Below the pieces are notes generated by a model. It did no database searches and was not told where the DNA came from. It saw only the letters and a list, made by a program, of their open reading frames with translations. DNA of 64,000 nucleotides from positions 1-64,000 of the forward strand of contig CACEFF010000005.1 in assembly GCA_902558815.1 (NCBI GenBank). Direction: 5' to 3'. The DNA comes from an uncultured Pelagibacteraceae bacterium (lineage in GTDB: Bacteria > Pseudomonadota > Alphaproteobacteria > Pelagibacterales > Pelagibacteraceae). Of the stretch, positions 27,665 through 38,287 are shown piece by piece (position 1 is the stretch's first letter; each line of letters begins with the position of its first letter). The position numbers and the translations under genes were made by a program.

Positions 27665-28037
27665 AAGTCACAACCCCCCAAATAAAAATATCTTGTTCTT
27701 CATTAATTAAAATTCTATTAGAAAACTCTTTAGAGCCTGATGTTAGGAATTTCTTATCTCTTTCTTGAACTAAAGTTTTAACTACAAGCTCATCATGAAC
27801 ATTTGCAATCACTGTTGAAAAATTTTTTGGTTTCAAGCTCTTATCGACAACTAATAAATCTCCATCATTAATTCCAACATTCACCATGGATTTACCTTGA
27901 ACTCTGATAATAAAAGTAGCTGGAACGTTTCTGATTAAATGCATGTTCAGATCGATATCTTCTTCGATATAATCAGTGGCAGGTGAGGGAAAACCAGCAC
28001 CAGCTTTATGCAGATAATATGGGATAGTTAGTTTCAT
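27642..28037 (-). CDS. umuD: SOS mutagenesis protein UmuD
   Basis: AGFPSPATDYIEEDIDLN (Ala-Gly self-cleavage site), GKSMVNVGINDGDLLVVDKSL; overlaps umuC. Confidence 0.95.
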   Translation of the reverse strand: MKLTIPYYLHKAGAGFPSPATDYIEEDIDLNMHLIRNVPATFIIRVQGKSMVNVGINDGDLLVVDKSLKPKNFSTVIANVHDELVVKTLVQERDKKFLTSGSKEFSNRILINEEQDIFIWGVVTYVIHSTY

Positions 28038-28052
28038 GTTCTTGTTTTGTTC
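28038..28052 (-). promoter_or_regulatory. Putative alphaproteobacterial LexA box (GTTC-N7-GTTC) abutting umuD
   Basis: GTTC TTGTTTT GTTC on + strand (GAAC-N7-GAAC in umuD sense), immediately 5' of the umuD ATG. Confidence 0.65.
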
Positions 28053-28195
28053 TTATTTATAGACCATTTATACAATGCACGCAAGAAGTTGTATTTTGAG
28101 TCTGTAACTGAATCAAAAGTGAATCAAAACGTGAACATCAAAACTACATTTTGTATGCTTGTGGATAACTTCAACCAGAGATAGTTTGTTCAAAC

Positions 28196-28945
28196 ATGAT
28201 GAGAAATATCTTAATCCTAATTTACTTAAGTTTTTTTTGTTTTCTGAAAGTGAATGCAGATGAATGGAAAATTAAAAATAAATGGAAAATTTCTTGTGGG
28301 ATAGTTGATAAAGAGTCTCTAGTGATAAATGGAAAACCAAAAACTAGATATAATAAAAATGAATTCAAATTAGAGAGCGTTGTTTTTAAATTAGATAAGG
28401 GAGATGTTGGTAGTTGTCCAACAGATAAAAAACCAGTTTATAAATTTAATTACTCTGGAAGGCAAGAAATTACTCACAGATTACCAGTAGGTAAAACTAT
28501 ATTTGAAACAGATATTTATATTGAGGGAGCGCCGCAATACAGGTCAACAGTTTTTCAAATACATGACGGAAGGAACAAAGGTGCACCACCTAGTTGGATA
28601 GGTATTGGTATGGACTGGAAACTTAAATATAAATTTCCAAAAGGAGAGTGCTCACCAGAAAAGTGTAAAAAGATAAAAACTGCTTATTTAAAACCTGAAG
28701 AAAAAAATAGATTTAAGGCAAGTATTGACTATCAAAAAAAATCAAAATCATTAACTGTTTTTTATTATCTAAATAATGAGATGATAGCCAAACATGTAGA
28801 TGTACCATTGTCCAAGAAGATGACAGATGGACCCTATGGACCAAGTAAACCATATATAAAAATTGGTATTTACAGAATTGGAGAAACAGGTACAACAAGC
28901 TTTGCTTACAATAATTTAATTATAAAAAATAAAAAAACTAAATAA
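28196..28945 (+). CDS. Secreted polysaccharide-lyase-like / ConA-fold protein
   Basis: Signal peptide (MMRNILILIYLSFFCFLKVNA), STVFQIHDGRNKGAPPSWIGIGMDW, YGPSKPYIKIGIYRIGETGTTSFAYNNLII; resembles heparin-lyase-I-like proteins. Family tentative. Confidence 0.45.
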   Translation: MMRNILILIYLSFFCFLKVNADEWKIKNKWKISCGIVDKESLVINGKPKTRYNKNEFKLESVVFKLDKGDVGSCPTDKKPVYKFNYSGRQEITHRLPVGKTIFETDIYIEGAPQYRSTVFQIHDGRNKGAPPSWIGIGMDWKLKYKFPKGECSPEKCKKIKTAYLKPEEKNRFKASIDYQKKSKSLTVFYYLNNEMIAKHVDVPLSKKMTDGPYGPSKPYIKIGIYRIGETGTTSFAYNNLIIKNKKTK

Positions 28946-28948
28946 TCT

Positions 28949-29311
28949 ATGAAAAAATTAACATGTCATTGTGGAGCTATTGAAGCAGAAATTAATTTAG
29001 ATGGAGATTTAGCTAAAGTAATTAAATGCAATTGTTCTATCTGCAAAAGAAAAGGAGCAATTATGTCAATGGTAAAAAATGAAGATTTTAAAATTGTTAA
29101 AGGTGAGGATAAATTAAAACTTTATCAATTTCATTCAAAAGTTGCAAAACATTACTTTTGCTCTGACTGTGGAATTTATACCCATCATAACCCAAGAATT
29201 AATCCTGCAATGACAGGATTTAATGTTGGATGTATTGATGAAATAAATACTTTCGATATTAAAGAAGTTCCAGTAAATGATGGTCAAAATCATCCATTAG
29301 ATAAAAAATAA
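28949..29311 (+). CDS. GFA family protein (glutathione-dependent formaldehyde-activating-like)
   Basis: TCHCGAIEAEI, KCNCSICKRKGAI, HYFCSDCGIYTHH zinc-binding motifs. Confidence 0.9.
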   Translation: MKKLTCHCGAIEAEINLDGDLAKVIKCNCSICKRKGAIMSMVKNEDFKIVKGEDKLKLYQFHSKVAKHYFCSDCGIYTHHNPRINPAMTGFNVGCIDEINTFDIKEVPVNDGQNHPLDKK

Positions 29312-29316
29312 TTTTC

Positions 29317-30240
29317 ATGCAACAATTTAGTTTATGTTTTAGCAAAGTAAAAAAAGATTGCTTAAAGTTTATTAAATCTCAAGAGACAAAAGCTGACAAA
29401 TTTAAGAATAAAGAAAAGATGATAAAATCTTTTTTAATTCCCCTATGTTTTTGGATTAGCAAAAAGGCCAATAAGAAAAGACCATATTTTGTAGGTTTAG
29501 CAGGAGGCCAAGGAACTGGCAAAACTACAATTAGTTCTCTAATCAGAATCATCTTAACTAAATACTTTAAATTAAATGTTTTTAGGATTTCAATAGATGA
29601 CTTTTATAAAACAAGAAAAGAGCGAATAGATTTATCAAAAAGAATTCATCCTATGCTTTTAACTAGAGGCGTACCTGGAACTCATGACATTAATATGATG
29701 ATGAATTTTTTTAGAAAATCAAAAAGTAAGAAATTCAAAAGATTGAAATTACCAACATTTAATAAAGCTATCGATGACAGGTTTAATAAAAAAAAATGGT
29801 ATGATTTAAAAAGGAGACCAGATGTTGTTATTTTTGAAGGATGGTGTGTTGGCGCAAAATCAGAGAAAAATACTACTTTAAAGAAAACAATAAATTCGTT
29901 GGAAAAGGCAAAAGACCAAAAACAGATTTGGAGAAAATATGTCAACCAGCAGTTAAAATCGAAATATAAAAACTTATATTCGCAATTAAATTGTTTAGTT
30001 TATCTAAAAGCAAAAAATTTTAGTTTGTTACAAAAATGGAGATTAAAACAAGAAAGGAAACTTTGGGTTAAAAGTGAGGTGAAATCAAAAATAATGAGTA
30101 GAGAAGATGTATTAAATTTCATGCAAACTTATCAAAGAATTACTCAAAATATGTTCAGAAATATGCCAAAATATGCATCTGTTATATTCAATTTAAATAG
30201 TAACCATCAAATTAAATCTGCTGTATATAAAAAGAAATGA
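29317..30240 (+). CDS. D-glycerate 3-kinase-like P-loop kinase
   Basis: FVGLAGGQGTGKTTISSLI P-loop, RISIDDFYKT, LTRGVPGTHD, VVIFEGWCVGA. Confidence 0.8.
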   Translation: MQQFSLCFSKVKKDCLKFIKSQETKADKFKNKEKMIKSFLIPLCFWISKKANKKRPYFVGLAGGQGTGKTTISSLIRIILTKYFKLNVFRISIDDFYKTRKERIDLSKRIHPMLLTRGVPGTHDINMMMNFFRKSKSKKFKRLKLPTFNKAIDDRFNKKKWYDLKRRPDVVIFEGWCVGAKSEKNTTLKKTINSLEKAKDQKQIWRKYVNQQLKSKYKNLYSQLNCLVYLKAKNFSLLQKWRLKQERKLWVKSEVKSKIMSREDVLNFMQTYQRITQNMFRNMPKYASVIFNLNSNHQIKSAVYKKK

Positions 30241-31532
30241 TTAAAATTTTAATTATAATTACAAGTTTTTTATTTTTACTAAATAATGCTATTGCTGAAA
30301 CTTTTTCTGCAGCATTGAAAAAAGCTTATCAATCTAATCCTGAATTAAATGCTGAAAGAGAAAGTTTGAATATTTCAGAACAGGAACTAAAAATTTCAAT
30401 AAGTTCTTACCTGCCCTCTGTTACATTGAGTGGTAGCAAGAGTGAAGAGGATACAGAAAAATTAACTAATCGAAATGGGTCAAATGCAAGTATTACAGAT
30501 GTAGATCCTACAGTAAAATCATTAACAGTTACTCAAACATTAATTGATTTTGGAAGAGGTGCGGATTTAGCAAAAAGCAAGATAGGAATAGATTTAGCTA
30601 AAGCAAAGCTTATGAAGAAAGAACAAGATATTTTATATAAATCAATTGAGGCATACACAGGTTTAATTGCAGCAAATGAAAAACTTAAGATAAATAAATC
30701 TAATGTAAATTTATTAGATCGACAAGTCGAAACTGATAGAATTAGACTAGAAAGAGGTAACATATCTTTAGCAGATGTTGCTCAATCTGAATCTTCTTTG
30801 GCAGGGGCTCAAGCAAAATTGATACAAGCAGAAAATGATTTTTTAACAAATAAACTTAATTATGAGAATATTATTGGGAAATTAAATGATCCAGGTTTAT
30901 TAGATAAGTCCTCTATTATAAAAGTAAATTTGCCAAATGAATTAAACTCAGCAATTGAAACATCAAAAAAAAATAATCCAGATTTAATAATAGCTCAATT
31001 AGAGTATGAACAATCTAAGAAAGATACTACGACTGCTAGAGCTGATTTAGCTCCATCTGCAACTTTATCATTTGATAGATCTGAAACTGATGATTTTAGT
31101 GCAACTTATGATGAAAGAGAAAAAGATACACTTAAAGCAACTGTAACTTGGCCATTTTTCTCAGGTGGAAAAAATTACGCAAATTTAAGTAAAAATAAAA
31201 GTTTAGAATTACAAAAAAATTTACTTCTAGATAATATGAAGAAAAAGAACCGAACGAATGTAGCAAGTGCTTGGTCAAATTATCAATCTAACCAAAGTTT
31301 GTTAAATTCAGTTCGTGCTCAAGTTAATGCTGCAGAGATTGCAAATGAGGGAATAGTAGCTGAATATAACAGTGGCTCAGATAGAACTACATTAGAAGTT
31401 ATCCAATCCAACTCACTATTATTAAATGCTCAAATTTCATTAGCCGATTCTGAAAGAAACTACATTCTCTCTCAATTTAACCTCTTAAAATCTGTAGGTT
31501 TGCTCAATAGCGAATATCTAAAAGTCAGATAA
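30237..31532 (+). CDS. tolC: TolC-family outer membrane efflux protein
   Basis: Signal peptide; SAALKKAYQSNPELNAERESLNISEQELKISISSYLPSV; TVTQTLIDFGRG; VTWPFFSGGKNYANL. Confidence 0.92.
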   Translation: MIKILIIITSFLFLLNNAIAETFSAALKKAYQSNPELNAERESLNISEQELKISISSYLPSVTLSGSKSEEDTEKLTNRNGSNASITDVDPTVKSLTVTQTLIDFGRGADLAKSKIGIDLAKAKLMKKEQDILYKSIEAYTGLIAANEKLKINKSNVNLLDRQVETDRIRLERGNISLADVAQSESSLAGAQAKLIQAENDFLTNKLNYENIIGKLNDPGLLDKSSIIKVNLPNELNSAIETSKKNNPDLIIAQLEYEQSKKDTTTARADLAPSATLSFDRSETDDFSATYDEREKDTLKATVTWPFFSGGKNYANLSKNKSLELQKNLLLDNMKKKNRTNVASAWSNYQSNQSLLNSVRAQVNAAEIANEGIVAEYNSGSDRTTLEVIQSNSLLLNAQISLADSERNYILSQFNLLKSVGLLNSEYLKVR

Positions 31533-31575
31533 TAATTAGCTTTTTTAGCTTTAAATAAATAAATCTTGCTAATGA

Positions 31576-31590
31576 GAACAAAATGTGTAC
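31576..31590 (+). promoter_or_regulatory. Possible degenerate LexA-box-like site upstream of recA
   Basis: GAAC AAAATGT GTAC, one mismatch from GAAC-N7-GAAC, about 50 bp before recA ATG. Confidence 0.35.
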
Positions 31591-31639
31591 ATTTAAAACA
31601 TGATTCGAGTGTTAAAAAAATTAAAAAAAGAGGTAAAAA

Positions 31640-32788
31640 ATGACTAAAAATAACCTAAAAGTGGTTAAATCTACTAAAGATCAAGAATTGGACAGCAAAG
31701 AAAAAAATAAAGCATTAGATGCTGCTATCAGCCAAATAACGGACAATTTCGGAAAAGGTTCAGTTATGAAGCTAGGTGAAAAAAGAGCCATGGATATTGA
31801 GTCGATATCTACAGGATCTCTAAGTTTAGACTTAGCTTTAGGAATAGGTGGATTACCAAAAGGAAGAATTGTAGAAGTTTACGGACCAGAGTCATCTGGA
31901 AAAACAACATTAGCATTACAAGTTGTTGCTGAAGCTCAAAAGGCTGGTGGCATTTGTGCATTTGTTGATGCAGAGCATGCTTTGGACCCAGTTTATGCAA
32001 AAAAATTAGGAGTGAACACTGAAGAGCTTTTAATTTCACAACCAGATGCAGGTGAACAAGCTTTAGAAATAGCAGATACACTAGTAAAATCAGGCTCTAT
32101 TTCAGTGATCGTGATTGACTCTGTTGCAGCATTAACTCCAAGAGCTGAAATTGAAGGTGAAATGGGTGATCATCACGTTGGCCTTCAATCAAGACTAATG
32201 AGTCAGGCTTTAAGAAAATTAACTGGTTCAATTTCTAACACAAACACAATGATGATTTTCATTAACCAAATTAGAATGAAAATTGGAGTTATGTTTGGAA
32301 GTCCAGAAACAACATCAGGTGGAAATGCACTTAAATTTTATTCATCTGTAAGAATGGACATTAGAAGAATTGGTGCCATCAAAGATAAAGATGAAATTAT
32401 TGGTAATTCTACGAGAGTTAAAGTAGTTAAAAATAAAGTAGCGCCTCCATTTAAAGTTGTTGAGTTTGATTTAATGTATGGAAAAGGAATTAGCAAAATG
32501 GGTGAATTAGTAGACCTTGGTGCTAAAGCTGACATTATTGAAAAATCAGGAGCATGGTATGCTTATAAAGGAGAGAAAATTGGACAAGGAAGAGAAAACG
32601 CCAAAGTCTATTTAGCTCAAAATCCGCAAGTTGCTGCAGAAATTGAAATGGCAATTAGGGAAAAAGCTGGTGTGATTTCTAAAAAAATTGAAGGAAATCC
32701 ATTAAGTCCTGAAAAAATTGAAAAAGAGAAGAAAGTAGCTGAAAAAGAAGAAGCAGATAAAGAAGCTACTCCTCCTAAAAAGAACTAG
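31640..32788 (+). CDS. recA: Recombinase A
   Basis: [77 protein letters not shown]-like sequence. Confidence 0.99.
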   Translation: MTKNNLKVVKSTKDQELDSKEKNKALDAAISQITDNFGKGSVMKLGEKRAMDIESISTGSLSLDLALGIGGLPKGRIVEVYGPESSGKTTLALQVVAEAQKAGGICAFVDAEHALDPVYAKKLGVNTEELLISQPDAGEQALEIADTLVKSGSISVIVIDSVAALTPRAEIEGEMGDHHVGLQSRLMSQALRKLTGSISNTNTMMIFINQIRMKIGVMFGSPETTSGGNALKFYSSVRMDIRRIGAIKDKDEIIGNSTRVKVVKNKVAPPFKVVEFDLMYGKGISKMGELVDLGAKADIIEKSGAWYAYKGEKIGQGRENAKVYLAQNPQVAAEIEMAIREKAGVISKKIEGNPLSPEKIEKEKKVAEKEEADKEATPPKKN

Positions 32789-32812
32789 AATTAAAGGTTA
32801 TCTTTAAATTAT

Positions 32813-32837
32813 AAAGGCGCTTATTTTAAGCGCCTTT
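32813..32837 (+). terminator. Hairpin downstream of recA, terminator-like
   Basis: AAAGGCGCTTA-TTT-TAAGCGCCTTT, perfect 11-bp stem; T-tract only within the stem end. Confidence 0.65.
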
Positions 32838-32888
32838 ACCCCCTTAACGCTATCTAGACATAGAACAAAAAAGCTGTATTTTAAAAGT

Positions 32889-35555
32889 ATGGCTCAGAAA
32901 TCGTTAAATCAAATAAGAGAAACATTCTTAAAATATTTTGAAAAGAATGATCATAAGATAGTAGAGTCTAGTAATTTGGTCCCAAATAATGATCCAACAT
33001 TAATGTTTGCCAATTCAGGAATGGTCCAGTTTAAAAATGTATTTACTGGTCTAGAAAAAAGAGATTATCAAAGGGCAACCACCTCACAAAAATGTGTTAG
33101 AGCAGGTGGTAAACATAATGATTTGGAGAATGTTGGTTATACACCAAGACACCATACTTTCTTTGAAATGCTTGGAAACTTTTCTTTTGGAGATTATTTT
33201 AAAGAAAGAGGAATTGAGCTTGCATGGAATTTAATTACTAAAGATTTTGGTCTAGATAAAAATAGAATTTATGTAACTGTTTTTCATGAAGATGATGAAG
33301 CCTTTAATTTTTGGAAGAAAATAGCGGGTTTTAAAGATGACAGAATTATCAGGATTTCAACATCAGACAATTTTTGGTCAATGGGTGAAACAGGGCCTTG
33401 TGGACCTTGTTCAGAAATATTTTATGATCATGGAGATCATTTAAAAGGTGGTTTGCCAGGGACTAAAGATCAAGATGGAGATCGTTTTATTGAAATTTGG
33501 AATTTAGTATTTATGCAATACGAGCAAATTTCAAAAGATAAAAGAATAGATTTACCAAAACCTTCTGTAGATACAGGAATGGGATTGGAGAGAATTGCAG
33601 CTCTTTTGCAAGGTACTCACGATAATTATCAAACCGATCACTTTAAGAAACTAATAAGTTCAATATCTGAGGTAACAAAAGTCAAACAAGCAGACAATAA
33701 TATATCGAGTTTTAGAGTGATTGCTGATCATTTAAGAGCAAGTTCATTTCTTTTAGCAGAGGGTGTTTTGCCATCAAATGAAGGTCGTGGGTATGTTTTG
33801 AGAAGAATTATGAGAAGGGGAATGAGACATTCTCATTTGTTAGGATCCAAGGAGCCAATTTTTTACAAAATTTTTGACTCGTTAAAAAAAGAAATGTCAG
33901 GAAACTATCCAGAGCTTGAAAGGTCTGAGTCCTTGATAAAGGAAACTTTAAGAATGGAAGAAGAAAAGTTTTTAGTTTTACTCGATAGAGGTATCAAAAT
34001 TTTAAATGACGAAATTTCAAAAATAGATAAAGTTTTACCTGGTGATGTCGCTTTCAAATTATATGACACCTATGGTTTTCCATTAGATCTTACAGAAGAT
34101 ATTTTAAAGAATAAATCATTGAAAGTTGATCATAAGAAATTTGATGAATTAATGAAAAAAAGCAAAGAACTTGCAAAAAAGAACTGGAAAGGTTCTGGAG
34201 ATAGTTCTGAAGAAGCAATTTGGTTTTCAATAAAAGACAAAATTGGTCCTACAGAATTTTTAGGTTACGAGACTAATCAATCTGAAGGTGTTGTATTAAG
34301 TCTAATAAAAAATAATAAAGAAACAAAATCTTTATCTACTGGTGAAGAGGGAATGATCATTACAAATCAAACTCCGTTTTATGGAGAGTCAGGAGGACAA
34401 CTTGGAGACAAAGGAAGAATTGTTTCTGGCAATTCTGTTTTTGAAGTAGAGGATACACAAAAAAAACTTGGAGATTTATTTGTTCATTACGGATCCTTGA
34501 AAACTGGTGAAATTAAAATTACTGATGTAGTAGAGATGAAAATAGATGTGGAAAGAAGAGATAATTTAAAAGCTTATCATTCTGCAACACACTTACTCCA
34601 TGAGTCTTTGAGAAGAACCTTAGGCAAACATGTTATGCAAAAAGGATCATTAGTTGCTCCAGATAGATTAAGGTTTGACTTTAGTCATATGAAACCAATT
34701 ACCAATGAAGAGTTAGAAACTATTGATAAATTAGTTAATGAATATGTTTCAAATAGTTCTGAAGTAACAACAAGAATTATGACGCCAAAAGCTGCTATCG
34801 AAAAAGGCGCGTTAGCTTTCTTTGGAGAAAAATATGGTGAAGAAGTTCGTGTAGTATCTATGGGTAAAGAAAAAGAAGCATATTTTTCAACAGAATTATG
34901 TGGAGGAACTCATGTTAAAAATACTGGAGATATTGGAAAATTCAAAACTGTAAGCCAATCGTCTATTGCTGCAGGTGTTAGAAGAATTGAGGCTCTAAGA
35001 GATAAACAACTTGAGGAATTTATTAAGAATAAAGAAAAATTATCAACTTTATCTACTCAAAAAGATGAAGAAACTATTAAAGATTTGTCATCTCGAATAA
35101 TTAAACTTGGAGGCAAGCCAAACATTGATAACAAAGATTTGAAAGAAATCATAAAAAATCTTTCGAGACAACTTGAACAGCTTAATGTTAGCTCAGTTCT
35201 TCAGGATAAAACAAAAAACATTATTAAAGATGATAAGATAAATAATATAAAAGTTAGATTTCAAAAGGTAATAGATTTACCACCTAAAGATTTAAGAAAA
35301 CTTGTTGATAACGGAAAAAAAGAATTAGGAGATGGAATAGTTATTGTTTTTGCAAGTAGTGAAGATAAAGTTGGGCTTGCTGTCGGTATTACTGAGAATT
35401 TAATTAATCAATATGATGCAGTTAAATTTGCCAAAATAGGTTCAGAAATTATTGGTGGTAAGGGCGGAGGTGGAAGAAAAGACTTTGCTCAAGCTGGAGG
35501 TCAGGACTGGAATAAAATTAACGAAGCTTTTGATAAAATTAAGTCTTTAATTTAA
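32889..35555 (+). CDS. alaS: Alanyl-tRNA synthetase
   Basis: [71 protein letters not shown]. Confidence 0.99.
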   Translation: MAQKSLNQIRETFLKYFEKNDHKIVESSNLVPNNDPTLMFANSGMVQFKNVFTGLEKRDYQRATTSQKCVRAGGKHNDLENVGYTPRHHTFFEMLGNFSFGDYFKERGIELAWNLITKDFGLDKNRIYVTVFHEDDEAFNFWKKIAGFKDDRIIRISTSDNFWSMGETGPCGPCSEIFYDHGDHLKGGLPGTKDQDGDRFIEIWNLVFMQYEQISKDKRIDLPKPSVDTGMGLERIAALLQGTHDNYQTDHFKKLISSISEVTKVKQADNNISSFRVIADHLRASSFLLAEGVLPSNEGRGYVLRRIMRRGMRHSHLLGSKEPIFYKIFDSLKKEMSGNYPELERSESLIKETLRMEEEKFLVLLDRGIKILNDEISKIDKVLPGDVAFKLYDTYGFPLDLTEDILKNKSLKVDHKKFDELMKKSKELAKKNWKGSGDSSEEAIWFSIKDKIGPTEFLGYETNQSEGVVLSLIKNNKETKSLSTGEEGMIITNQTPFYGESGGQLGDKGRIVSGNSVFEVEDTQKKLGDLFVHYGSLKTGEIKITDVVEMKIDVERRDNLKAYHSATHLLHESLRRTLGKHVMQKGSLVAPDRLRFDFSHMKPITNEELETIDKLVNEYVSNSSEVTTRIMTPKAAIEKGALAFFGEKYGEEVRVVSMGKEKEAYFSTELCGGTHVKNTGDIGKFKTVSQSSIAAGVRRIEALRDKQLEEFIKNKEKLSTLSTQKDEETIKDLSSRIIKLGGKPNIDNKDLKEIIKNLSRQLEQLNVSSVLQDKTKNIIKDDKINNIKVRFQKVIDLPPKDLRKLVDNGKKELGDGIVIVFASSEDKVGLAVGITENLINQYDAVKFAKIGSEIIGGKGGGGRKDFAQAGGQDWNKINEAFDKIKSLI

Positions 35556-36761
35556 TTTTTTTTTCAAATTTCTATCAATTACATCTAAAAACTGATTAGT
35601 AGTAAGATATTTGCTTGATGGTCCAATTAATATTGCAAGGTCTTTAGTCATTGATCCACTCTCAACACATTCAATACAAACTTGTTCAATTGACTTTGCA
35701 AATTGAATAAGCTCATCGTTCCCATCCAATTTACCTCTATGAGCTAAACCCCTAGTCCATGCGAATATAGAGGCTATTGGATTAGTTGATGTCTCTTTAC
35801 CTTCTTGGTGCATTCGATAGTGTCTGGTTACTGTTCCATGGGCTGCTTCAGCTTCCATTATTTTTCCATCTGGAGTTAGTAATGTACTAGTCATTAAACC
35901 AAGAGAACCATAACCTTGAGCCATAGTATCTGATTGGACATCACCATCATAATTTTTACAAGCCCATATATATTTACCACTCCATTTCATAGCACAAGCA
36001 ACCATGTCATCAATGAGTCTATGTTCATAAGTTATTTTAGCATCTTCAAATTTTTTCTTAAATTCTTTGATAAATACTTCTTCAAATATATCTTTAAATC
36101 TTCCATCATATTTTTTTAAAATAGTATTTTTTGTTGAGAGATAAACTGGCCATTTTTTTATTAGACCATAGCTAAAACAAGATCTTGCAAAGTCTTCAAT
36201 TGATTTATCTAAATTATACATCGAAAGTGCTATACCAGGACCAGTAAAATTAAACACTTCGTATTTGATTTCATCTTTACCATCTTCAGAAGTCCATTTA
36301 ACCTCCATCTTGCCTTTACCAGGAACTTTAAAATCAGTTGCCCTGTACTGATCACCAAAAGCATGTCTTCCAATTACAACTGGGTCTGTCCAAGAGGGAA
36401 CCAATTTTGGTATATTAGAACAAATAATAGGTTCTCTAAAAACAGTCCCCCCAATAATATTTCTTATAGTTCCATTAGGTGATCTCCACATTTTTTTTAA
36501 TTTGAATTCTTCTACTCTAGCTTCGTCAGGAGTAATGGTTGCACACTTTATTCCTACACCAAATTTTTTAATAGCATTTGCAGAGTCTATTGTAATCTGA
36601 TCATCAGTATTATCTCTGCTTTTCATCCCTAAATCGTAGTACTCAATACCAAGATCCAGATAAGGCATGATCAATTTATTTTTAATAAATTCCCAGATTA
36701 TTCTGGTCATTTCATCACCATCTAACTCTACTATTGGGTTTTTTACGCTAATTTTGCTCAC
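35547..36761 (-). CDS. icd: NADP-dependent isocitrate dehydrogenase
   Basis: [38 protein letters not shown]-type C-terminal region, [22 protein letters not shown]. Confidence 0.97.
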   Translation of the reverse strand: MSKISVKNPIVELDGDEMTRIIWEFIKNKLIMPYLDLGIEYYDLGMKSRDNTDDQITIDSANAIKKFGVGIKCATITPDEARVEEFKLKKMWRSPNGTIRNIIGGTVFREPIICSNIPKLVPSWTDPVVIGRHAFGDQYRATDFKVPGKGKMEVKWTSEDGKDEIKYEVFNFTGPGIALSMYNLDKSIEDFARSCFSYGLIKKWPVYLSTKNTILKKYDGRFKDIFEEVFIKEFKKKFEDAKITYEHRLIDDMVACAMKWSGKYIWACKNYDGDVQSDTMAQGYGSLGLMTSTLLTPDGKIMEAEAAHGTVTRHYRMHQEGKETSTNPIASIFAWTRGLAHRGKLDGNDELIQFAKSIEQVCIECVESGSMTKDLAILIGPSSKYLTTNQFLDVIDRNLKKKLN

Positions 36762-36834
36762 TTATATTTTATCTTATTAATTGAATTTCGCGATTTTATA
36801 TACATATTAATGAAAAATTATCAAATAGAAGAAT

Positions 36835-37482
36835 ATGTTTAGCAAGATATTTCCAAAAATTCACGCTGAGGGATACAAGTTTTTAGTAATTGCAGGAATA
36901 ATCACTATAGTACTTTATAGTTTCAGTGATTTTTTTGGTTTAATAGGTTTCGTAATAACTATTTGGGTTTATTATTTTTTTAGAGATCCTGATAGAGTAA
37001 TTATAGAAGATGACAACTACCTTGTAAGCCCTGCAGATGGAGAGGTTATAAAAGTTGAAGAAATTGATGGTCCCAAAGAACTCGGTTTAGAAAATAAAAG
37101 ATTTAAAAAAATTAGTATTTTTATGAATGTTTTTGACTGTCATGTAAATAGAACACCTTGTGGTGGCAAAATAGAGGAAATTTTATATAAGCCTGGTAAA
37201 TTTTTTAATGCGTCTCTTGATAAAGCAAGTGAGGATAATGAGAGAAATTATTATAAGATTAAAGATCCTCAAAATAATGACATAATTGTAGTTCAAATTG
37301 CTGGTCTTATTGCTCGAAGAATAGTTTGTGAGTCAAACAAAGATCAAGAATTACAGCAAGGTGATAGAATTGGAATGATAAGATTTGGAAGTCGGGCTGA
37401 TATATATTATGAAAATTATGAGCCTTTAGTTAAAGTTGGCCAGAAAGCTATTTCTGGAGAAACATTGTTAGCTAAAAAATAG
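36835..37482 (+). CDS. psd: Phosphatidylserine decarboxylase
   Basis: YFFRDPDRVI, VSPADGEVIKVEE, MNVFDCHVNRTP, MIRFGSRADIY (GS processing site). Confidence 0.96.
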   Translation: MFSKIFPKIHAEGYKFLVIAGIITIVLYSFSDFFGLIGFVITIWVYYFFRDPDRVIIEDDNYLVSPADGEVIKVEEIDGPKELGLENKRFKKISIFMNVFDCHVNRTPCGGKIEEILYKPGKFFNASLDKASEDNERNYYKIKDPQNNDIIVVQIAGLIARRIVCESNKDQELQQGDRIGMIRFGSRADIYYENYEPLVKVGQKAISGETLLAKK

Positions 37483-37483
37483 A

Positions 37484-38287
37484 ATGGAACAAAAGAAAAA
37501 TAATTTTAAAATTGTCTCAGATAAAAAAGCAAGAATGATTTTGCCTAATGCAATTACTTTAATAGGTGTTTGCATAGGTTTAAGTTCAATTAAGTTCGCT
37601 ATAGATGGAAAATTTGCAATAGCCATTATTGCAATATTGTTTGCAGGTTTAATGGATGCTTTAGATGGTCGAATAGCTAGATTAATTAAGGGAACTTCAA
37701 AAATGGGTAAAGAACTAGACTCGCTTGGAGATGTAATTAGCTTTGGTGTTGCTCCCGCACTTATAATGTATTTTTGGAATTTGCAATATCTAGATAAATT
37801 GGGATGGTTTGTTTGCTTAACGTACGTAGTATGTGTTGCTTTAAGACTTGCAAGATTTAATGTCAATTCTGAAGAAGAACCATCATGGAAGGATAATTTT
37901 TTTGAAGGAATGCCATCACCCGCTGGGGGAATAATTGTTCTAATGCCATTAATTCTTAGCTTTAGTGGTTTAGGAGAATCTTTTTTTAAAATTAATTATG
38001 ATTTATTCGTACCAATTTTTTTTATTATAGTTTCAATATTATTAATAAGTACAATTCCTACATATTCTTTTAAAAAGATAATAATACCAAGAGCTATGAC
38101 AAAATTTTTATTATTTGGAATAGTCTTATTTTTTGGTGCCCTACTAGTTTATACTTTTAAAGTTATAGCCATTAGTTCTATGATTTATATTTTCTTGATT
38201 CCAGTAAGTTATTTTCATTATAAAAAGATTAAAAAAGAAAAAAATATTACTTCAGATAAAGATGAAGGATTAGAAGATATATTGTAG
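37484..38287 (+). CDS. pssA: CDP-diacylglycerol-serine O-phosphatidyltransferase
   Basis: CDP-alcohol phosphotransferase motif LMDALDGRIARLIKGTSKMGKELDSLGD; directly after psd. Confidence 0.95.
   Translation: MEQKKNNFKIVSDKKARMILPNAITLIGVCIGLSSIKFAIDGKFAIAIIAILFAGLMDALDGRIARLIKGTSKMGKELDSLGDVISFGVAPALIMYFWNLQYLDKLGWFVCLTYVVCVALRLARFNVNSEEEPSWKDNFFEGMPSPAGGIIVLMPLILSFSGLGESFFKINYDLFVPIFFIIVSILLISTIPTYSFKKIIIPRAMTKFLLFGIVLFFGALLVYTFKVIAISSMIYIFLIPVSYFHYKKIKKEKNITSDKDEGLEDIL

Noticed and set aside
31540-31556. AGCTTTTTTAGCT after tolC as a terminator
   Set aside because: Only a 4-bp stem; too weak to call.
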